Source of the DNA: JANJTY01 sp038257155
GTDB taxonomy: Bacteria > Pseudomonadota > Gammaproteobacteria > Xanthomonadales > Xanthomonadaceae
Direction: 5' to 3'
Length of the DNA stretch: 64,000 nucleotides
Assembly (NCBI GenBank): GCA_038257155.1
Contig: JBBSJP010000010.1
Location: 1 to 64,000 of the forward strand
Shown: piece by piece, positions 35,642 to 45,474 of the stretch
Numbering within the stretch: position 1 is the stretch's first letter
Layout: each line of letters begins with the position of its first letter
Made by a program: the position numbers and the translations under genes
The notes under the pieces: model-generated
Database searches by the model: none
The model's input: the letters and a program-made list of their open reading frames with translations, nothing else
Told to the model about the DNA's origin: nothing

Positions 35642-35669
35642 GTCGAGTCCGGCACACCCCGGACTCGAC
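35642..35669. terminator. Hairpin downstream of the secreted protein gene
   Basis: GTCGAGTCCGG and CCGGACTCGAC form a perfect 11-bp stem with a 6-nt loop. A further palindrome CCGGCCAT/ATGGCCGG follows near 35705. No T-run follows, so this is either a REP-type hairpin or a weak terminator between two convergent genes. Confidence 0.45.
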
Positions 35670-35780
35670 TTCGCGAAATCAATCGCGTGCGCGATCGATT
35701 CACGGGCCGGCCATCCATGGCCGGCGGAACATCTGACTCATTCGGAGGTTCCTTAGCGGCGACAGTCTCGGCAGGGATGC

Positions 35781-36569
35781 TCAAATCGCCCGCGTACGCC
35801 CGCCGTCCACCGCCAGGCTCACGCCATTGATGTAGCCCGCCGCTGGCGAGGCCAGAAATGCTATAGCGGCGGCTATCTCGCCGGCTTCGGCGAAACGTCC
35901 GGCGGGCACGGTGGCGCGCATAGCTTCGGCGACGGCAGCTTCGGACTTGCCGCCTTCCAGTGCCTTGGCTGCGATAAGGCTGTCAAGGCGCGAGGTGCGG
36001 GTAAAGCCGGGCAGCACATTGTTGACCGTGATGCCGAAGCCGCCGAGTTCGTTCGACAGGGTCTTGGCCCAAGCTGCGACGGCACCACGCACAGTGTTGG
36101 ACACACCAAGGCCGGCAATCGGCTCGCGTACCGAAGTGGACACGATATTGATGATGCGGCCCCAGCCGGCTGCACGCATTCCTGGCAGCACGGCCTGCAC
36201 CAGCACATGGTTGGCGATCAGGTGCTGCTGGAACACCGAAAGGAAGTCTGCGGACTTGGCCTCATGCGCAGTGCCGCCGGGTGGGCCGGCAGTGTTGTTG
36301 ATCAGGATGGACACCGGATGCTTCTTGACCAGCGCTTCGATCTTGGCGCGCAGGGTGTCGGCATCGCTGACGTCGGCGCTGAGAAAACCATGGTGCTGGT
36401 GCTTGTTGAGCCGTGGCAACTCGGAAGCCAACGGCAGAAGCTTCTCGCGGCGCCGCGACAGCACCGTCAAATCGGCGCCGAGCATCGCCAACTCGAAGGC
36501 GGCGGCACGGCCGATACCCTCGGAGGCGCCGCAGACCAGGGCGTGGCGGCCGGTCAGGCTGAGGTCCAT
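35781..36569 (-). CDS. SDR-family oxidoreductase with altered catalytic residues
   Basis: A 262-aa FabG-like SDR with CGASEGIGRA, the NNTAG motif, GIIN-type NIVSTSV strand and the C-terminal GYINGVSLAVDGG. Where classical SDRs have YxxxK, this one reads SNTVRGAV, with Asn for Tyr and Arg for Lys. The neighbouring PIAGLGVSN segment shows it belongs to the known subgroup with SN-xx-R in this place. Catalysis as a classical dehydrogenase is therefore doubtful. It is the last gene of a tightly packed operon starting at asnS; its start overlaps the previous stop by one base. Confidence 0.85.
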   Translation of the reverse strand: MDLSLTGRHALVCGASEGIGRAAAFELAMLGADLTVLSRRREKLLPLASELPRLNKHQHHGFLSADVSDADTLRAKIEALVKKHPVSILINNTAGPPGGTAHEAKSADFLSVFQQHLIANHVLVQAVLPGMRAAGWGRIINIVSTSVREPIAGLGVSNTVRGAVAAWAKTLSNELGGFGITVNNVLPGFTRTSRLDSLIAAKALEGGKSEAAVAEAMRATVPAGRFAEAGEIAAAIAFLASPAAGYINGVSLAVDGGRTRAI

Positions 36570-36895
36570 CAGTCGTTCTCCGCCAGCTTGACGATCATGT
36601 GCCTGAGCAGGGTCTCGTTGCTTTCACCGCGTGGCGGTTTGATGTCTTCCAGGCGCAGGCCAAAGGACAGCGCATCTTCCTCACCCAAACCCTCGAAGCT
36701 GAAATAGTCGGCATCCATCAGGGCGGCACGCGCGGTGTCTTCGCTGTCGTAGCGCAGCAGCTGGCCATCGCTGTCCAGCACCGAGGCGATGCCCGAGACA
36801 GATACCGTGAGGCGTGCCCAAAGCAGGTCATTGCCGAGCCGTACCAGCCACCATTCATGGCGCTCGACGCTGGCGATCACTTCATCGTCTCTCAT
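36569..36895 (-). CDS. Hypothetical 108-aa protein in the asnS operon
   Basis: Starts MRDDEVIASVERHEWWLVRL and is acidic and soluble, with a mixed alpha/beta look and no cysteines or membrane spans. I do not recognise a domain. Its stop overlaps the SDR start (TGATG) and its ATG overlaps the stop of the membrane-protein gene (ATGA), so it is translationally coupled on both sides. This supports it being a real gene. Confidence 0.7.
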   Translation of the reverse strand: MRDDEVIASVERHEWWLVRLGNDLLWARLTVSVSGIASVLDSDGQLLRYDSEDTARAALMDADYFSFEGLGEEDALSFGLRLEDIKPPRGESNETLLRHMIVKLAEND

Positions 36896-37188
36896 GGTGC
36901 CCATCCGCTCAGGTATACCGCAGCGCAGCCGGCCAGGCCAACGACCAGGCACCAGCCGAGTATCTGCGCAGGACGCGCCAGGCCGTTGAGACCGGGGTCG
37001 CGCATTGGCACGAAACCACCGCGCAGCAACCAGAGCAGCCCACTGGGCGTGACGGGACTGCCACCGGCTTCGCCCGAACGGCCGCGATCCTGCAGATGGC
37101 GCCAGGTCAGTGGCGCAAAGATCACATAGCCTGTCAGGCCAGCGGTTGCCAGCGCGATGAAGATCAGCAGCACGAACATGCCGGCCAT
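36892..37188 (-). CDS. Small membrane protein in the asnS operon
   Basis: A 98-aa protein with two membrane spans: MFVLLIFIALATAGLTGYV at the start and QILGWCLVVGLAGCAAVYL at the end. A hydrophilic middle contains DRGRSGEAGG. No family is recognised. I chose the ATG at 37188, one base after the asnS stop codon, because the longer frame (to 37419) lies inside asnS. Its stop overlaps the next gene by 4 bp. Confidence 0.7.
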   Translation of the reverse strand: MAGMFVLLIFIALATAGLTGYVIFAPLTWRHLQDRGRSGEAGGSPVTPSGLLWLLRGGFVPMRDPGLNGLARPAQILGWCLVVGLAGCAAVYLSGWAP

Positions 37189-37189
37189 G

Positions 37190-38590
<1,401 letters not shown>

Positions 38591-38672
38591 CCTTGATTCT
38601 CCGGGTTTTGGCGTCCATATAGGTACGCGAGCCGCACAGGATAGCGGATGCCGACCGCCGCGCGTAGCCGAG

Positions 38673-38678
38673 TACAAT
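38673..38678 (+). promoter_or_regulatory. -10 box of a putative leaderless transcript
   Basis: TACAAT, the closest to consensus of the sites listed, lies 7 nt before the ATG of the IscA-like gene at 38686. No ribosome binding site is present. The asnS start is 95 bp away on the other strand. Confidence 0.5.
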
Positions 38679-38685
38679 TGCCAGC

Positions 38686-39024
38686 ATGAATACCGCCATC
38701 AGCCTTACTCCTGCCGCCATCGATCGGGTGCGCAGTTACCTTCAGCAGAAGCCGCAGGCGACTGCATTCCGCTTCGGGGTCAAGCGCACTGGCTGCTCCG
38801 GCTGGAGCTATGTGGTGGATCTGGCAGATACCGCCGGCGAGGGCGATTCGGTGTTCGAACAGGACGGCGTGCGGGTGGTGGTCGACGCCCAGAGCCTGCC
38901 CCTGGTGGCCGGCACCGAGATCGATTTCCAGCGCCGCGGACTGAATGCCGAGTTTGTGTTCCGCAATCCCAACGCGGCGGCTGAATGCGGCTGTGGCGAA
39001 AGCTTCACGATCGAGGATCGTTGA
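38686..39024 (+). CDS. IscA/SufA-type iron-sulfur assembly protein
   Basis: The 112-aa A-type carrier has the three family cysteines: one in KRTGCSGWSY and two in the C-terminal ECGCGESF. It probably accepts and passes on Fe-S clusters. Whether it is IscA, SufA or ErpA cannot be settled here, because no isc or suf neighbours are present. It stands alone, divergent from asnS. Confidence 0.9.
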   Translation: MNTAISLTPAAIDRVRSYLQQKPQATAFRFGVKRTGCSGWSYVVDLADTAGEGDSVFEQDGVRVVVDAQSLPLVAGTEIDFQRRGLNAEFVFRNPNAAAECGCGESFTIEDR

Positions 39025-39048
39025 CGCCGATCCCGCGAGATGTACGTG

Positions 39049-39125
39049 TTCGGGAGGGCGCCGCTCCCACGGCGCTGCTCTTCAATGGAAAGCACGAGCA
39101 GCCGCGCAGGACCGCGTCCCTCCCA
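39049..39125. repeat. GGGAGG/CCTCCC hairpin repeat, copy 1
   Basis: Starts CGGGAGGGCGCCGCTCCCAC and ends CGCGTCCCTCCC, an imperfect inverted pair, with CGGCGCTGCTCTTCAA in the middle. Copy 2 follows in the same orientation. It has the same design as the GTAG elements with GGAG as the foot, a known REP variant. Confidence 0.75.
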
Positions 39126-39158
39126 GGAGCAAAGCCATAGCGTGCCGCACGGCGCGGT

Positions 39159-39236
39159 TTCGGGCGGGCGCCGCTCCCGCAGCGCTGCTCTTCAAAGGAA
39201 AGCAACAGCCGCCACGCAGGAGCGCGTCCCTCCCAA
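39159..39236. repeat. GGGAGG/CCTCCC hairpin repeat, copy 2
   Basis: A second copy, TTCGGGCGGGCGCCGCTCCC to GCGTCCCTCCCAAC, about 85 percent like copy 1 and 110 bp further on in direct orientation. It ends 29 bp before the stop codon of the membrane protein gene at 39265. Confidence 0.75.
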
Positions 39237-39264
39237 CAGCGAAGGCTCCCAACGAGTTGCCCGA

Positions 39265-39687
39265 TCAGGACAGCACGTAGAGCATCCAGCCACCCCAAAC
39301 GGCCAGCAGCGCTGCGACCAGCAGCAGGAACCAGGCGCAGAAACGAATGCTGGAGGCGATACGGTCGGCTTCGGAACCGCGTTTGACGACCACGTCGCTA
39401 GCGGTGCGCATTTCCTGGGGTGGATAGCGCTGTTCCGCCGAGACACGTCCCGCCAGTCTCAACAGGGCCACGGACGCACCGGCGCAGGTCAGCACCAGCA
39501 GGGTGCTGAGCGAGCCGGCGAACAGCCAGAGCCCCAACTGTTCCTCGCCGTCGAAAAAGCCATTCTCGGCGAGCCTGGAAAGCCAGCCGTTCAGCCATAC
39601 GAGGCCCACAGCACCGACCGCCAGACACGCTGCCAGAACCACTGCAGCTCGGGTTCGATAGCTTCGGTCAGCGCGATGGATTTCCAT
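39265..39687 (-). CDS. Hypothetical membrane protein
   Basis: A 140-aa protein with three membrane spans: AAVVLAACLAVGAVGLVWL, WLFAGSLSTLLVLTCAGASV and FCAWFLLLVAALLAVWGGW. A cytoplasmic segment with RYPPQEMRTASDVVVKRG lies between the second and third. The family is not recognised. It is divergent from the FAD oxidoreductase gene and ends next to two hairpin repeats. Confidence 0.7.
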   Translation of the reverse strand: MEIHRADRSYRTRAAVVLAACLAVGAVGLVWLNGWLSRLAENGFFDGEEQLGLWLFAGSLSTLLVLTCAGASVALLRLAGRVSAEQRYPPQEMRTASDVVVKRGSEADRIASSIRFCAWFLLLVAALLAVWGGWMLYVLS

Positions 39688-39762
39688 TGCAAGTCTCCTG
39701 AATCGGTGTGGGTCCGCGTAACATCGGCGGCCTGATCACCCGTGTATTCCCCGTCCGTCACA

Positions 39763-41058
39763 ATGAAGCAAGCACCTGCAACTTACTACCGTGCAACGCT
39801 TCCGGCGAGAAGCCCGTTTGCGCCGCTGGTCGGACGACATAGCGCGCGCACCGTCGTGGTGGGTGGCGGCTACGCCGGCCTGAATACAGTCCTGGGACTG
39901 GCGGAACGTGGCGAATCGAATGTCATGCTGCTGGAGGCGCAGGAGATCGCGCACGGCGCCTCCGGCCGCAATGGTGGCTTCGCCTTTGGCGGATTTTCCC
40001 TTGGCGAGGCCAGCCTGCTGCGCCAATTGGGCGCACAGCGGGCGCGCAAGCTCTACCAGGGCACGGTGGACGCTGTCGAGCTGATCAGGCGCCGCATCCG
40101 CGAACGCAAGATCGACTGTGAGGCCAACGAAAACGGCGTGCTGTGGGTCAACTGGTTCCGTGATCCCGTCGTGTTGCGCGAGCGTCAGCGTCTGCTGGCC
40201 GAGCATTACGGCGTGCAATGGGACTGGGTGGCGGAAGCGGAGCTGCGCCAGTCGATCCTCAGTGAGCGCTATCACGATGCGTTGTGGGAGAAGCAGGCCT
40301 TGCACATCCATCCGCTCAAGTATGCCGTGGGTCTGGCCGATGCCGCCGCGGGGCAGGGGGTGGCGGTGCACGAGCACAGTCCGGCTACCAAGCTGATGCG
40401 CTCAGGCAAGGGCTGGCTTGTCCGCACGCCGCAAGGCGAGGTCGAAGCGGAACGGGTGGTGCTGGCCTGTGGCGGCTACCTGGCTGGCCTCAAGCCACAG
40501 GCGGATCGCGGAGTGATGCCGATTTCCACCTATGTGATGGTGACCGAGCCGCTGGGCGAGCGCCTGCGCGAGTTCATGCGCTCCGATGCGGCGGTTTACG
40601 ACACCCGCTTCGCCTTCGACTACTACCGTCCGCTGCCGGATACGCGTCTGCTGTGGGGTGGACGTATTTCGGTCCTCGACCGATCCCCCAAGGCGCTGCA
40701 GCGCTTGCTCTACCGCGACATGCTCAAGGTATTTCCAGGCCTGGACGGGGTTCGCATCGACTTCGCCTGGTCCGGACTGATGGGCTACACCCGCCATGAG
40801 ATGCCGCAGATTGGCGAGATGGAGCCGGGCCTCTGGACGGTGCAAGGCTTCGGCGGGCATGGTGTGGCGCCAACCGCATTCGGTGGCGAGTTGATTGCGT
40901 CGGCGCTGGCAGACGGGGATACCCGCTGGCGCGAGCTCGGCGATTACGGCTGGGTCAGCACCTTCAAACCGGCAGGTTTCGCGGCGGCGCAATTGACCTA
41001 CTGGTGGCTGGAGCTGCGCGACGCATGGAAGGACTGGCGCGAAGCGCGCAACAGCTGA
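39763..41058 (+). CDS. FAD-dependent oxidoreductase (DAO/PuuB-like)
   Basis: A 431-aa D-amino-acid-oxidase-fold flavoprotein. The dinucleotide-binding VVVGGGYAGLNTVLGLAERG lies near residue 35, followed by GASGRNGGFAFGGF, the pattern of gamma-glutamylputrescine oxidase and relatives, and a C-terminal GFGGHGVAPTAFGGELIA. It probably oxidises an amine or imino acid. No polyamine genes are nearby, so the substrate is open. The open frame starts at a GTG at 39742; I prefer the ATG at 39763. Its stop is 4 bp from the convergent bpt stop. Confidence 0.87.
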   Translation: MKQAPATYYRATLPARSPFAPLVGRHSARTVVVGGGYAGLNTVLGLAERGESNVMLLEAQEIAHGASGRNGGFAFGGFSLGEASLLRQLGAQRARKLYQGTVDAVELIRRRIRERKIDCEANENGVLWVNWFRDPVVLRERQRLLAEHYGVQWDWVAEAELRQSILSERYHDALWEKQALHIHPLKYAVGLADAAAGQGVAVHEHSPATKLMRSGKGWLVRTPQGEVEAERVVLACGGYLAGLKPQADRGVMPISTYVMVTEPLGERLREFMRSDAAVYDTRFAFDYYRPLPDTRLLWGGRISVLDRSPKALQRLLYRDMLKVFPGLDGVRIDFAWSGLMGYTRHEMPQIGEMEPGLWTVQGFGGHGVAPTAFGGELIASALADGDTRWRELGDYGWVSTFKPAGFAAAQLTYWWLELRDAWKDWREARNS

Positions 41059-41062
41059 GACT

Positions 41063-41779
41063 TCACGGCGCATCCAGCGCTTGCCAACGGCCACCGCGGA
41101 GGGCTTCCAGGGGAGCAAAGCGGCGCTTGTAATGCATCTTCGGATGCCCGTCGATCCAGTAGCCCAGATAAAGATGCGGCAAGCCCAGGCGCTGTGCCCA
41201 GGCAATCTGTTGCAGGATCGCAAAGCTGCCCAGCGAGCGCGCGTCCAGCTCCGGGTCGAAAAAGGTATATACCGCCGACAGCGCATCGGGCAGTACATCG
41301 GTGGCCGCAAGGCCTACCAGGCGACCGTCCAGGCGCAGCTCCAGAAAGCGCGTAGGCGCCCATTGGCAGCACAGGAAAATGTCGAAATCGGCCGGCTCGG
41401 CCTCATCCATGCCGCCGCCTGGATGACGGCTGGCAAGGTAGCGTCGGTAGAGGGCGAAATTTTCCTCGCTGCGCTGTGCTGGGGCCTCGCGCAGCTCGAG
41501 ATCCCCATTTCGCCTGAGACAGCGTCGCTGGCCGCGGTCTGGCACGAAGCCAGCAACGGGAATCCGCACCGCCACACACGCGCGGCATGCAACACAGTGC
41601 GGGCGATAGACCGTGGAACCGGAGCGGCGGAAACCCATCGCCAGTGCCTGCGGGTAGAGCTGCGGCAGGTTTGCGTCGGTTGGCGCCAGCAGCAGATTGC
41701 GCGCGCTCCGCTCGGGCCAGTAGCCGCAGGCGTGTTCGATGGTCTGGTAAAGGCGGATGCCGGGCTGCGTCACGTCCAC
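41063..41779 (-). CDS. bpt: Aspartate/glutamate leucyltransferase
   Basis: Transfers leucine from Leu-tRNA to proteins with N-terminal Asp or Glu, marking them for ClpS/ClpAP in the N-end rule pathway. The 238-aa product shows the ATE fold signatures YRPHCVACRACVAVRIP (paired cysteines), the RY-type segment FALYRRYLASRHPGGGM and LYLGYWIDGHPKMHYKRRF. The open frame starts at a GTG at 41779. A TAGCAT box at 41781-41786 is 7 nt before a second GTG at 41773, which may be the real leaderless start. Confidence 0.94.
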   Translation of the reverse strand: MDVTQPGIRLYQTIEHACGYWPERSARNLLLAPTDANLPQLYPQALAMGFRRSGSTVYRPHCVACRACVAVRIPVAGFVPDRGQRRCLRRNGDLELREAPAQRSEENFALYRRYLASRHPGGGMDEAEPADFDIFLCCQWAPTRFLELRLDGRLVGLAATDVLPDALSAVYTFFDPELDARSLGSFAILQQIAWAQRLGLPHLYLGYWIDGHPKMHYKRRFAPLEALRGGRWQALDAP

Positions 41780-41780
41780 T

Positions 41781-41786
41781 ATGCTA
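41781..41786 (-). promoter_or_regulatory. -10 box of a putative leaderless bpt transcript
   Basis: On the minus strand TAGCAT is followed by 7 nt and then GTG (41773-41771), the third codon of the bpt open frame. It almost abuts the first GTG (41779), so use of this box would favour the second start. Confidence 0.35.
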
Positions 41787-41810
41787 ACCGTTCCGTTGCC
41801 AGGCTCAGGC

Positions 41811-41816
41811 TAAACT
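41811..41816 (+). promoter_or_regulatory. -10 box of a putative leaderless transcript
   Basis: TAAACT lies 6 nt before the ATG of the sigma-factor gene at 41823, within AGGCTAAACTCG, which also precedes the gene at 14801. No ribosome binding site is present. Confidence 0.45.
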
Positions 41817-41822
41817 CGCGCC

Positions 41823-42377
41823 ATGGTCGAAACCGACGAAATCACCCGCCTGCTGAATGCCGCGGGCGAGGGTGATCGAGATGCCTGGGAGCGCCTGGTG
41901 GATCTGGTCTATCCGGATCTGAAGCGTCTCGCCCACAGCGCCCGCTACGGGCGTGAAGGGCATACGCTCAATACCACGGCCCTGGTGCACGAATGCTACT
42001 TGCGTTTGCAGCAGGGCCGCTCGGCGCCCAGGGATCGCGATCACCTGAAGTCCCTGGCGGTGCGCATCATGCGCCAGGTGCTGGTCGACCACGCGCGAGA
42101 ACAACTGGCTCAGAAGCGTGGCGGCGGGGAGCAACGCGTGCCGCTCGATGAGCAGCTCATTGCCGAGCAGCGAGAGTTCATGGAGCTGATCGAGATCGAC
42201 GAAGCCTTGCGCAAGTTGGCCGAGGTCGAACCGCGCCAGGCGCAGGTATTCGAACACCGCTTCTTTGGCGGATTGAACGACGACGACACCGCCACGGCGC
42301 TGGGCATTTCACCGCGCACTGCGCACCGCGACTGGGATGCGGCGCGCCAATGGTTGGCGGGGCGCCTGGCCAGCTGA
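41823..42377 (+). CDS. ECF-type RNA polymerase sigma factor (TIGR02999-like)
   Basis: A 184-aa sigma factor with region 2 (WERLVDLVYPDLKRLAHSAR, TALVHECYLRL) and region 4 (VEPRQAQVFEHRFFGGLNDDDTA then LGISPRTAHRDWDAARQWL). The sequence fits the ECF group that is encoded beside Ser/Thr kinases and lacks an anti-sigma factor; phosphorylation by the partner kinase is the presumed switch. A TPR kinase gene lies convergent at 42462-44882. Confidence 0.88.
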   Translation: MVETDEITRLLNAAGEGDRDAWERLVDLVYPDLKRLAHSARYGREGHTLNTTALVHECYLRLQQGRSAPRDRDHLKSLAVRIMRQVLVDHAREQLAQKRGGGEQRVPLDEQLIAEQREFMELIEIDEALRKLAEVEPRQAQVFEHRFFGGLNDDDTATALGISPRTAHRDWDAARQWLAGRLAS

Positions 42378-42461
42378 CCCGCCTGTCCGGCGGACAGCCT
42401 GGTCGTTTGAGGCTGGGGCTTGGTTGCAGCACTCGAGCCTGATGAGTTGCCCAGTGCTCGG

Positions 42462-44882
42462 CTACGGCTTGGTATCTCTGCCCTGACTTTCGATCACAGT
42501 CAGTTCGCGCAGCAAGGGTCGCAACAGGGCGTGGGTATCGGGAACCTGCTGGCGCAGTTCGGCAACCACAGCGCCGAGCTGCTCCGCACCGGCTTGCAGT
42601 TCGCCGCGGGCCAGTTGCACCCGCGCAAGGGCTCCGCGAAGCGCCAGGCGTCGAAGGTCGTCGTTCCCCAGTCCACCGGCATCGGCCGCCTCCAAGCCCC
42701 GATTCAGGGCCGATTCCGCCTCGTCCAAACGGCCCAGTTCGCGTAAGGCGTCGCCCGTACCGCGCAGCAGGATGCTGCGCAGGAACACGGGCGCGTCAGG
42801 GTTGGCGTCGAGCACGGCAATCGCGCGCTGGAACAGGGCCAGCGCCTCATCCTTGCGGCCCAGGCGCAGTCGGGTATTGGCAAGATTGCTGAGCATCGGG
42901 GTGATCTGGATGGACTCCTCGCCCCAGCGCTGACCCCAGAGGCGTACCGTTTCGTCGAACAGCGGCTCGGCCTCGTCAAAGCGCTCGTGCCCGGCCAGCA
43001 CAAAGGCCAGCTCGTTTTGCATGAACAGTGAATCGCCGTCGTCCGGGCCAAAGCGCGCACGCTGAAGGGATACGGCCTCGCGCAGGGCTGCAATGCCGGC
43101 TTCGGCATCGCCATTGGCGTTGTGGGCATGGCCGAGCATGACCTGAGCCTTCAAGGTCGAAGGATGGTCGACGCCGCGGGTTTCGCGCAGCGCGGCCAGG
43201 GCGCGGCGGGCGTTGTCGATGGCCAGCTCGGGTCGGCCGCGCATGCGAAAGTGATCGGCGATGGCAAGGTCGAGCTGACCGCCGATCTCGTTCAATTCGC
43301 CCAGAGCGCGGGCAGCGCGCTCGCGCAATTCCTCCATCGCGGGCAACGCTGACTCTTCGGTGTTGAGCCGGGCTCGTCCCTGCAGCAGGGCCAGTTCGAC
43401 GCGCAGCGTTTCGGGATGAGACTCACCCAGCTGCGCCCGCGCCAGCACGGCGAGGGACTCGAGCTCGGGGATCGCATGCTCATGATCCTGCATCGACAGC
43501 AGCACCGTTCCGGCATTGCGGCGCAGTTCGATCTGATCGCGGGTGTCGATTGCAGGAAGGCTCAGGGCCCGCTCGAACAAGCCCTTGGCGGCTTCGAACT
43601 CGCCAAATTCGTAGCGCAAGCGCGCCAATGTGGCGTAGACCTGCCGCGCCGTCCTGGGTTGCGTTGCGAAGCGCTCATCAACGCGATCAGCTGCGCCGTC
43701 AAGCGCTTCGCGAACCGTCATTTCCGCCTGACCGGGAGCGCGGCGCATGGGATTGGCGGCATCCAGCACGTCCTCGTTGAGGAATCGATTGATGGCCTCG
43801 GCGCGGTCGCGCTCGAGCTGCGCGACGTCGCGCTCTTCCTGCAATTTCAAGGTAAAGGCCAGCGCCATGCCCAGCGAGGCCAGGATCAGCAGTGTGGTGG
43901 CCGACATGGCAAAGGGATGACGCTGCAGAAAGCGCCCGAAGACGTAGGAGGCGCTGCGCCGCCGCGCGCTGACTGGGCGCTTCTGCAGCAGCGCCTCCAC
44001 ATCGGCAGCCAGCATTGATGCGCCCGCATGACGCAGCGCCGGATCCCGGTGGGTGGCTTTGGCGATGATCGCGGCGAGGTCACGCGGCAGGCCATCAGGT
44101 ACGGCGAAAGCCGGTGCATCGAGCGCATTGCTGGAAGTTGCCACGGTATCCAGTAGTGCCCGGTGGGCTGCGTCGCTGGGGCTCATCAGCACGGCCAGCA
44201 TCACGCCCAGCTGGAAAACATCCGACGCTACCGTCGCGGGCTCGCCGCGTACCTGCTCGGGGCTGGCGAAGCCCGGGGTGAAGGCAAGCTCCTGGCCTTG
44301 ATCCTCATGACCCAGCAACTGGGAGATGCCGAAATCCAGGAGTTTGGCGCTGCCGTCGGCATCGACCAGCACATTTGACGGTTTGATATCGCGATGGATG
44401 ATGCCGCGCGCATGCGCGAAAGCCACCGCTGCGCAGACCTGGCCGAACAGGGCCAGGCGCCGCTCCGGCGGCAGTTTCTGCGAGACGCAGTGCTGATCAA
44501 GACGCTGGCCTTCGATCAGCTCCATCGCCAGCCACGGGCGACCGTCTTCGCCGCGGCCGCCGTCGAGCAGGCGAGCGATGTGGGGATGGCGCAGGTCGGC
44601 CAGGGCCTGCCGCTCGCGCCGGAACAGTGCCTCGCTGGCGGCGTCGGGCTGCGGATCGAGCATCCATTTCAATGCGACTTGCTGCTGGTACTCGCCATCG
44701 GCGCGTTCGGCACGGTAGACGATGGCCATGCCACCCCGGCAGAGTTCCTCAATCACCCGATACAAGCCGATACTGGCTCCGGGCTTGAGCTCCGCCGCAC
44801 GTTGACGCTCGCGCAGCAGCGAAGCCGCCGCGGCACCTTGCAGGGCGCCGCCGGTACGGAAGCGGTCGGAAGATGGGCTCAT
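42462..44882 (-). CDS. Membrane serine/threonine protein kinase with TPR repeats
   Basis: An 806-aa kinase with an N-terminal Hanks domain. Visible motifs are the glycine loop CRGGMAIVY, in which the first Gly of GxGxxG is Cys, the lysine in VALKWML, HRDIKPSN, DFG and the activation segment FTPGFASPEQ. A membrane span (PFAMSATTLLILASLGMALAFTL) is followed by many TPRs. The start at 44882 (MSPSSDR) has AGGGAAA upstream. It is convergent with the ECF sigma gene and divergent from a small secreted protein gene; kinase and sigma factor probably work together. Confidence 0.9.
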   Translation of the reverse strand: MSPSSDRFRTGGALQGAAAASLLRERQRAAELKPGASIGLYRVIEELCRGGMAIVYRAERADGEYQQQVALKWMLDPQPDAASEALFRRERQALADLRHPHIARLLDGGRGEDGRPWLAMELIEGQRLDQHCVSQKLPPERRLALFGQVCAAVAFAHARGIIHRDIKPSNVLVDADGSAKLLDFGISQLLGHEDQGQELAFTPGFASPEQVRGEPATVASDVFQLGVMLAVLMSPSDAAHRALLDTVATSSNALDAPAFAVPDGLPRDLAAIIAKATHRDPALRHAGASMLAADVEALLQKRPVSARRRSASYVFGRFLQRHPFAMSATTLLILASLGMALAFTLKLQEERDVAQLERDRAEAINRFLNEDVLDAANPMRRAPGQAEMTVREALDGAADRVDERFATQPRTARQVYATLARLRYEFGEFEAAKGLFERALSLPAIDTRDQIELRRNAGTVLLSMQDHEHAIPELESLAVLARAQLGESHPETLRVELALLQGRARLNTEESALPAMEELRERAARALGELNEIGGQLDLAIADHFRMRGRPELAIDNARRALAALRETRGVDHPSTLKAQVMLGHAHNANGDAEAGIAALREAVSLQRARFGPDDGDSLFMQNELAFVLAGHERFDEAEPLFDETVRLWGQRWGEESIQITPMLSNLANTRLRLGRKDEALALFQRAIAVLDANPDAPVFLRSILLRGTGDALRELGRLDEAESALNRGLEAADAGGLGNDDLRRLALRGALARVQLARGELQAGAEQLGAVVAELRQQVPDTHALLRPLLRELTVIESQGRDTKP

Positions 44883-45075
44883 GAGGTTTCCCTGACTGGA
44901 CCGACGGGGGAGGCGCTGGAATGCTACTTCAGAAAACACCGGTTGCCGCGCTGCCTTGCGCCGGTTTATCGCACAGCATGGCCCAGGGTCTCTGATCGGA
45001 TGGGGAAATGGCGGGCGCTTGCTGTTCGCGCGCGACTCTGGGAGGCTTGCGCGCCCCCGAATGAAGGTCTGTCAC

Positions 45076-45351
45076 ATGAAGTCGAGAACGATCCTGCTTT
45101 CCGCACTCTTTGGCCTCTCCCTGCTCGCGCCCATGGCAGGGCTGCAGGCGAGTGGCGGATCCGAAAGTCGCAATATCGAGTTCGAACTCCTTGACAATGA
45201 CAATGCGAAATCAGGCTCATCCGAAAGCCGCAACATCGAATTCGAACTCCTGATGCAGCACTGTGCCAGCGCGCGCGCAGCGGCGCTGGCGCGCGGCGAG
45301 GCCTACCAGGCCAGCGAGTTGTGCCGCGAAGTGGAAGCCGCCGCGCACTGA
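45076..45351 (+). CDS. Small secreted protein with a duplicated ESRNIEFELL motif
   Basis: A 91-aa protein with a clear signal peptide (MKSRTILLSALFGLSLLAPM, cleavage after GLQA). The mature part opens with SGGSESRNIEFELLDND and, 20 residues later, SGSSESRNIEFELLMQH. The C-terminal part is helical and holds two cysteines (QHCASARAA, SELCREVEA). I recognise no family. It is divergent from the TPR kinase and precedes the GH-like secreted protein. The alternative ATG at 45061 adds five residues (MKVCH). Confidence 0.75.
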   Translation: MKSRTILLSALFGLSLLAPMAGLQASGGSESRNIEFELLDNDNAKSGSSESRNIEFELLMQHCASARAAALARGEAYQASELCREVEAAAH

Positions 45352-45474
45352 CCCTGCGTCGGTTTCACTGCGGACCTCGAGCCGCGCAAGCCCGTTTGGC
45401 AAAACCTGCCTGTCATTTTCGTGTCCTTCTCCAGGAACGTCCATTTGGACCAGTTCAGGGCAAGGGGATAGCAG

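Noticed and set aside
39742..39762. GTG at 39742 as the start of the FAD oxidoreductase
   Set aside because: The ATG at 39763 gives an N-terminus closer to that usual for the family, and no signal supports the GTG.
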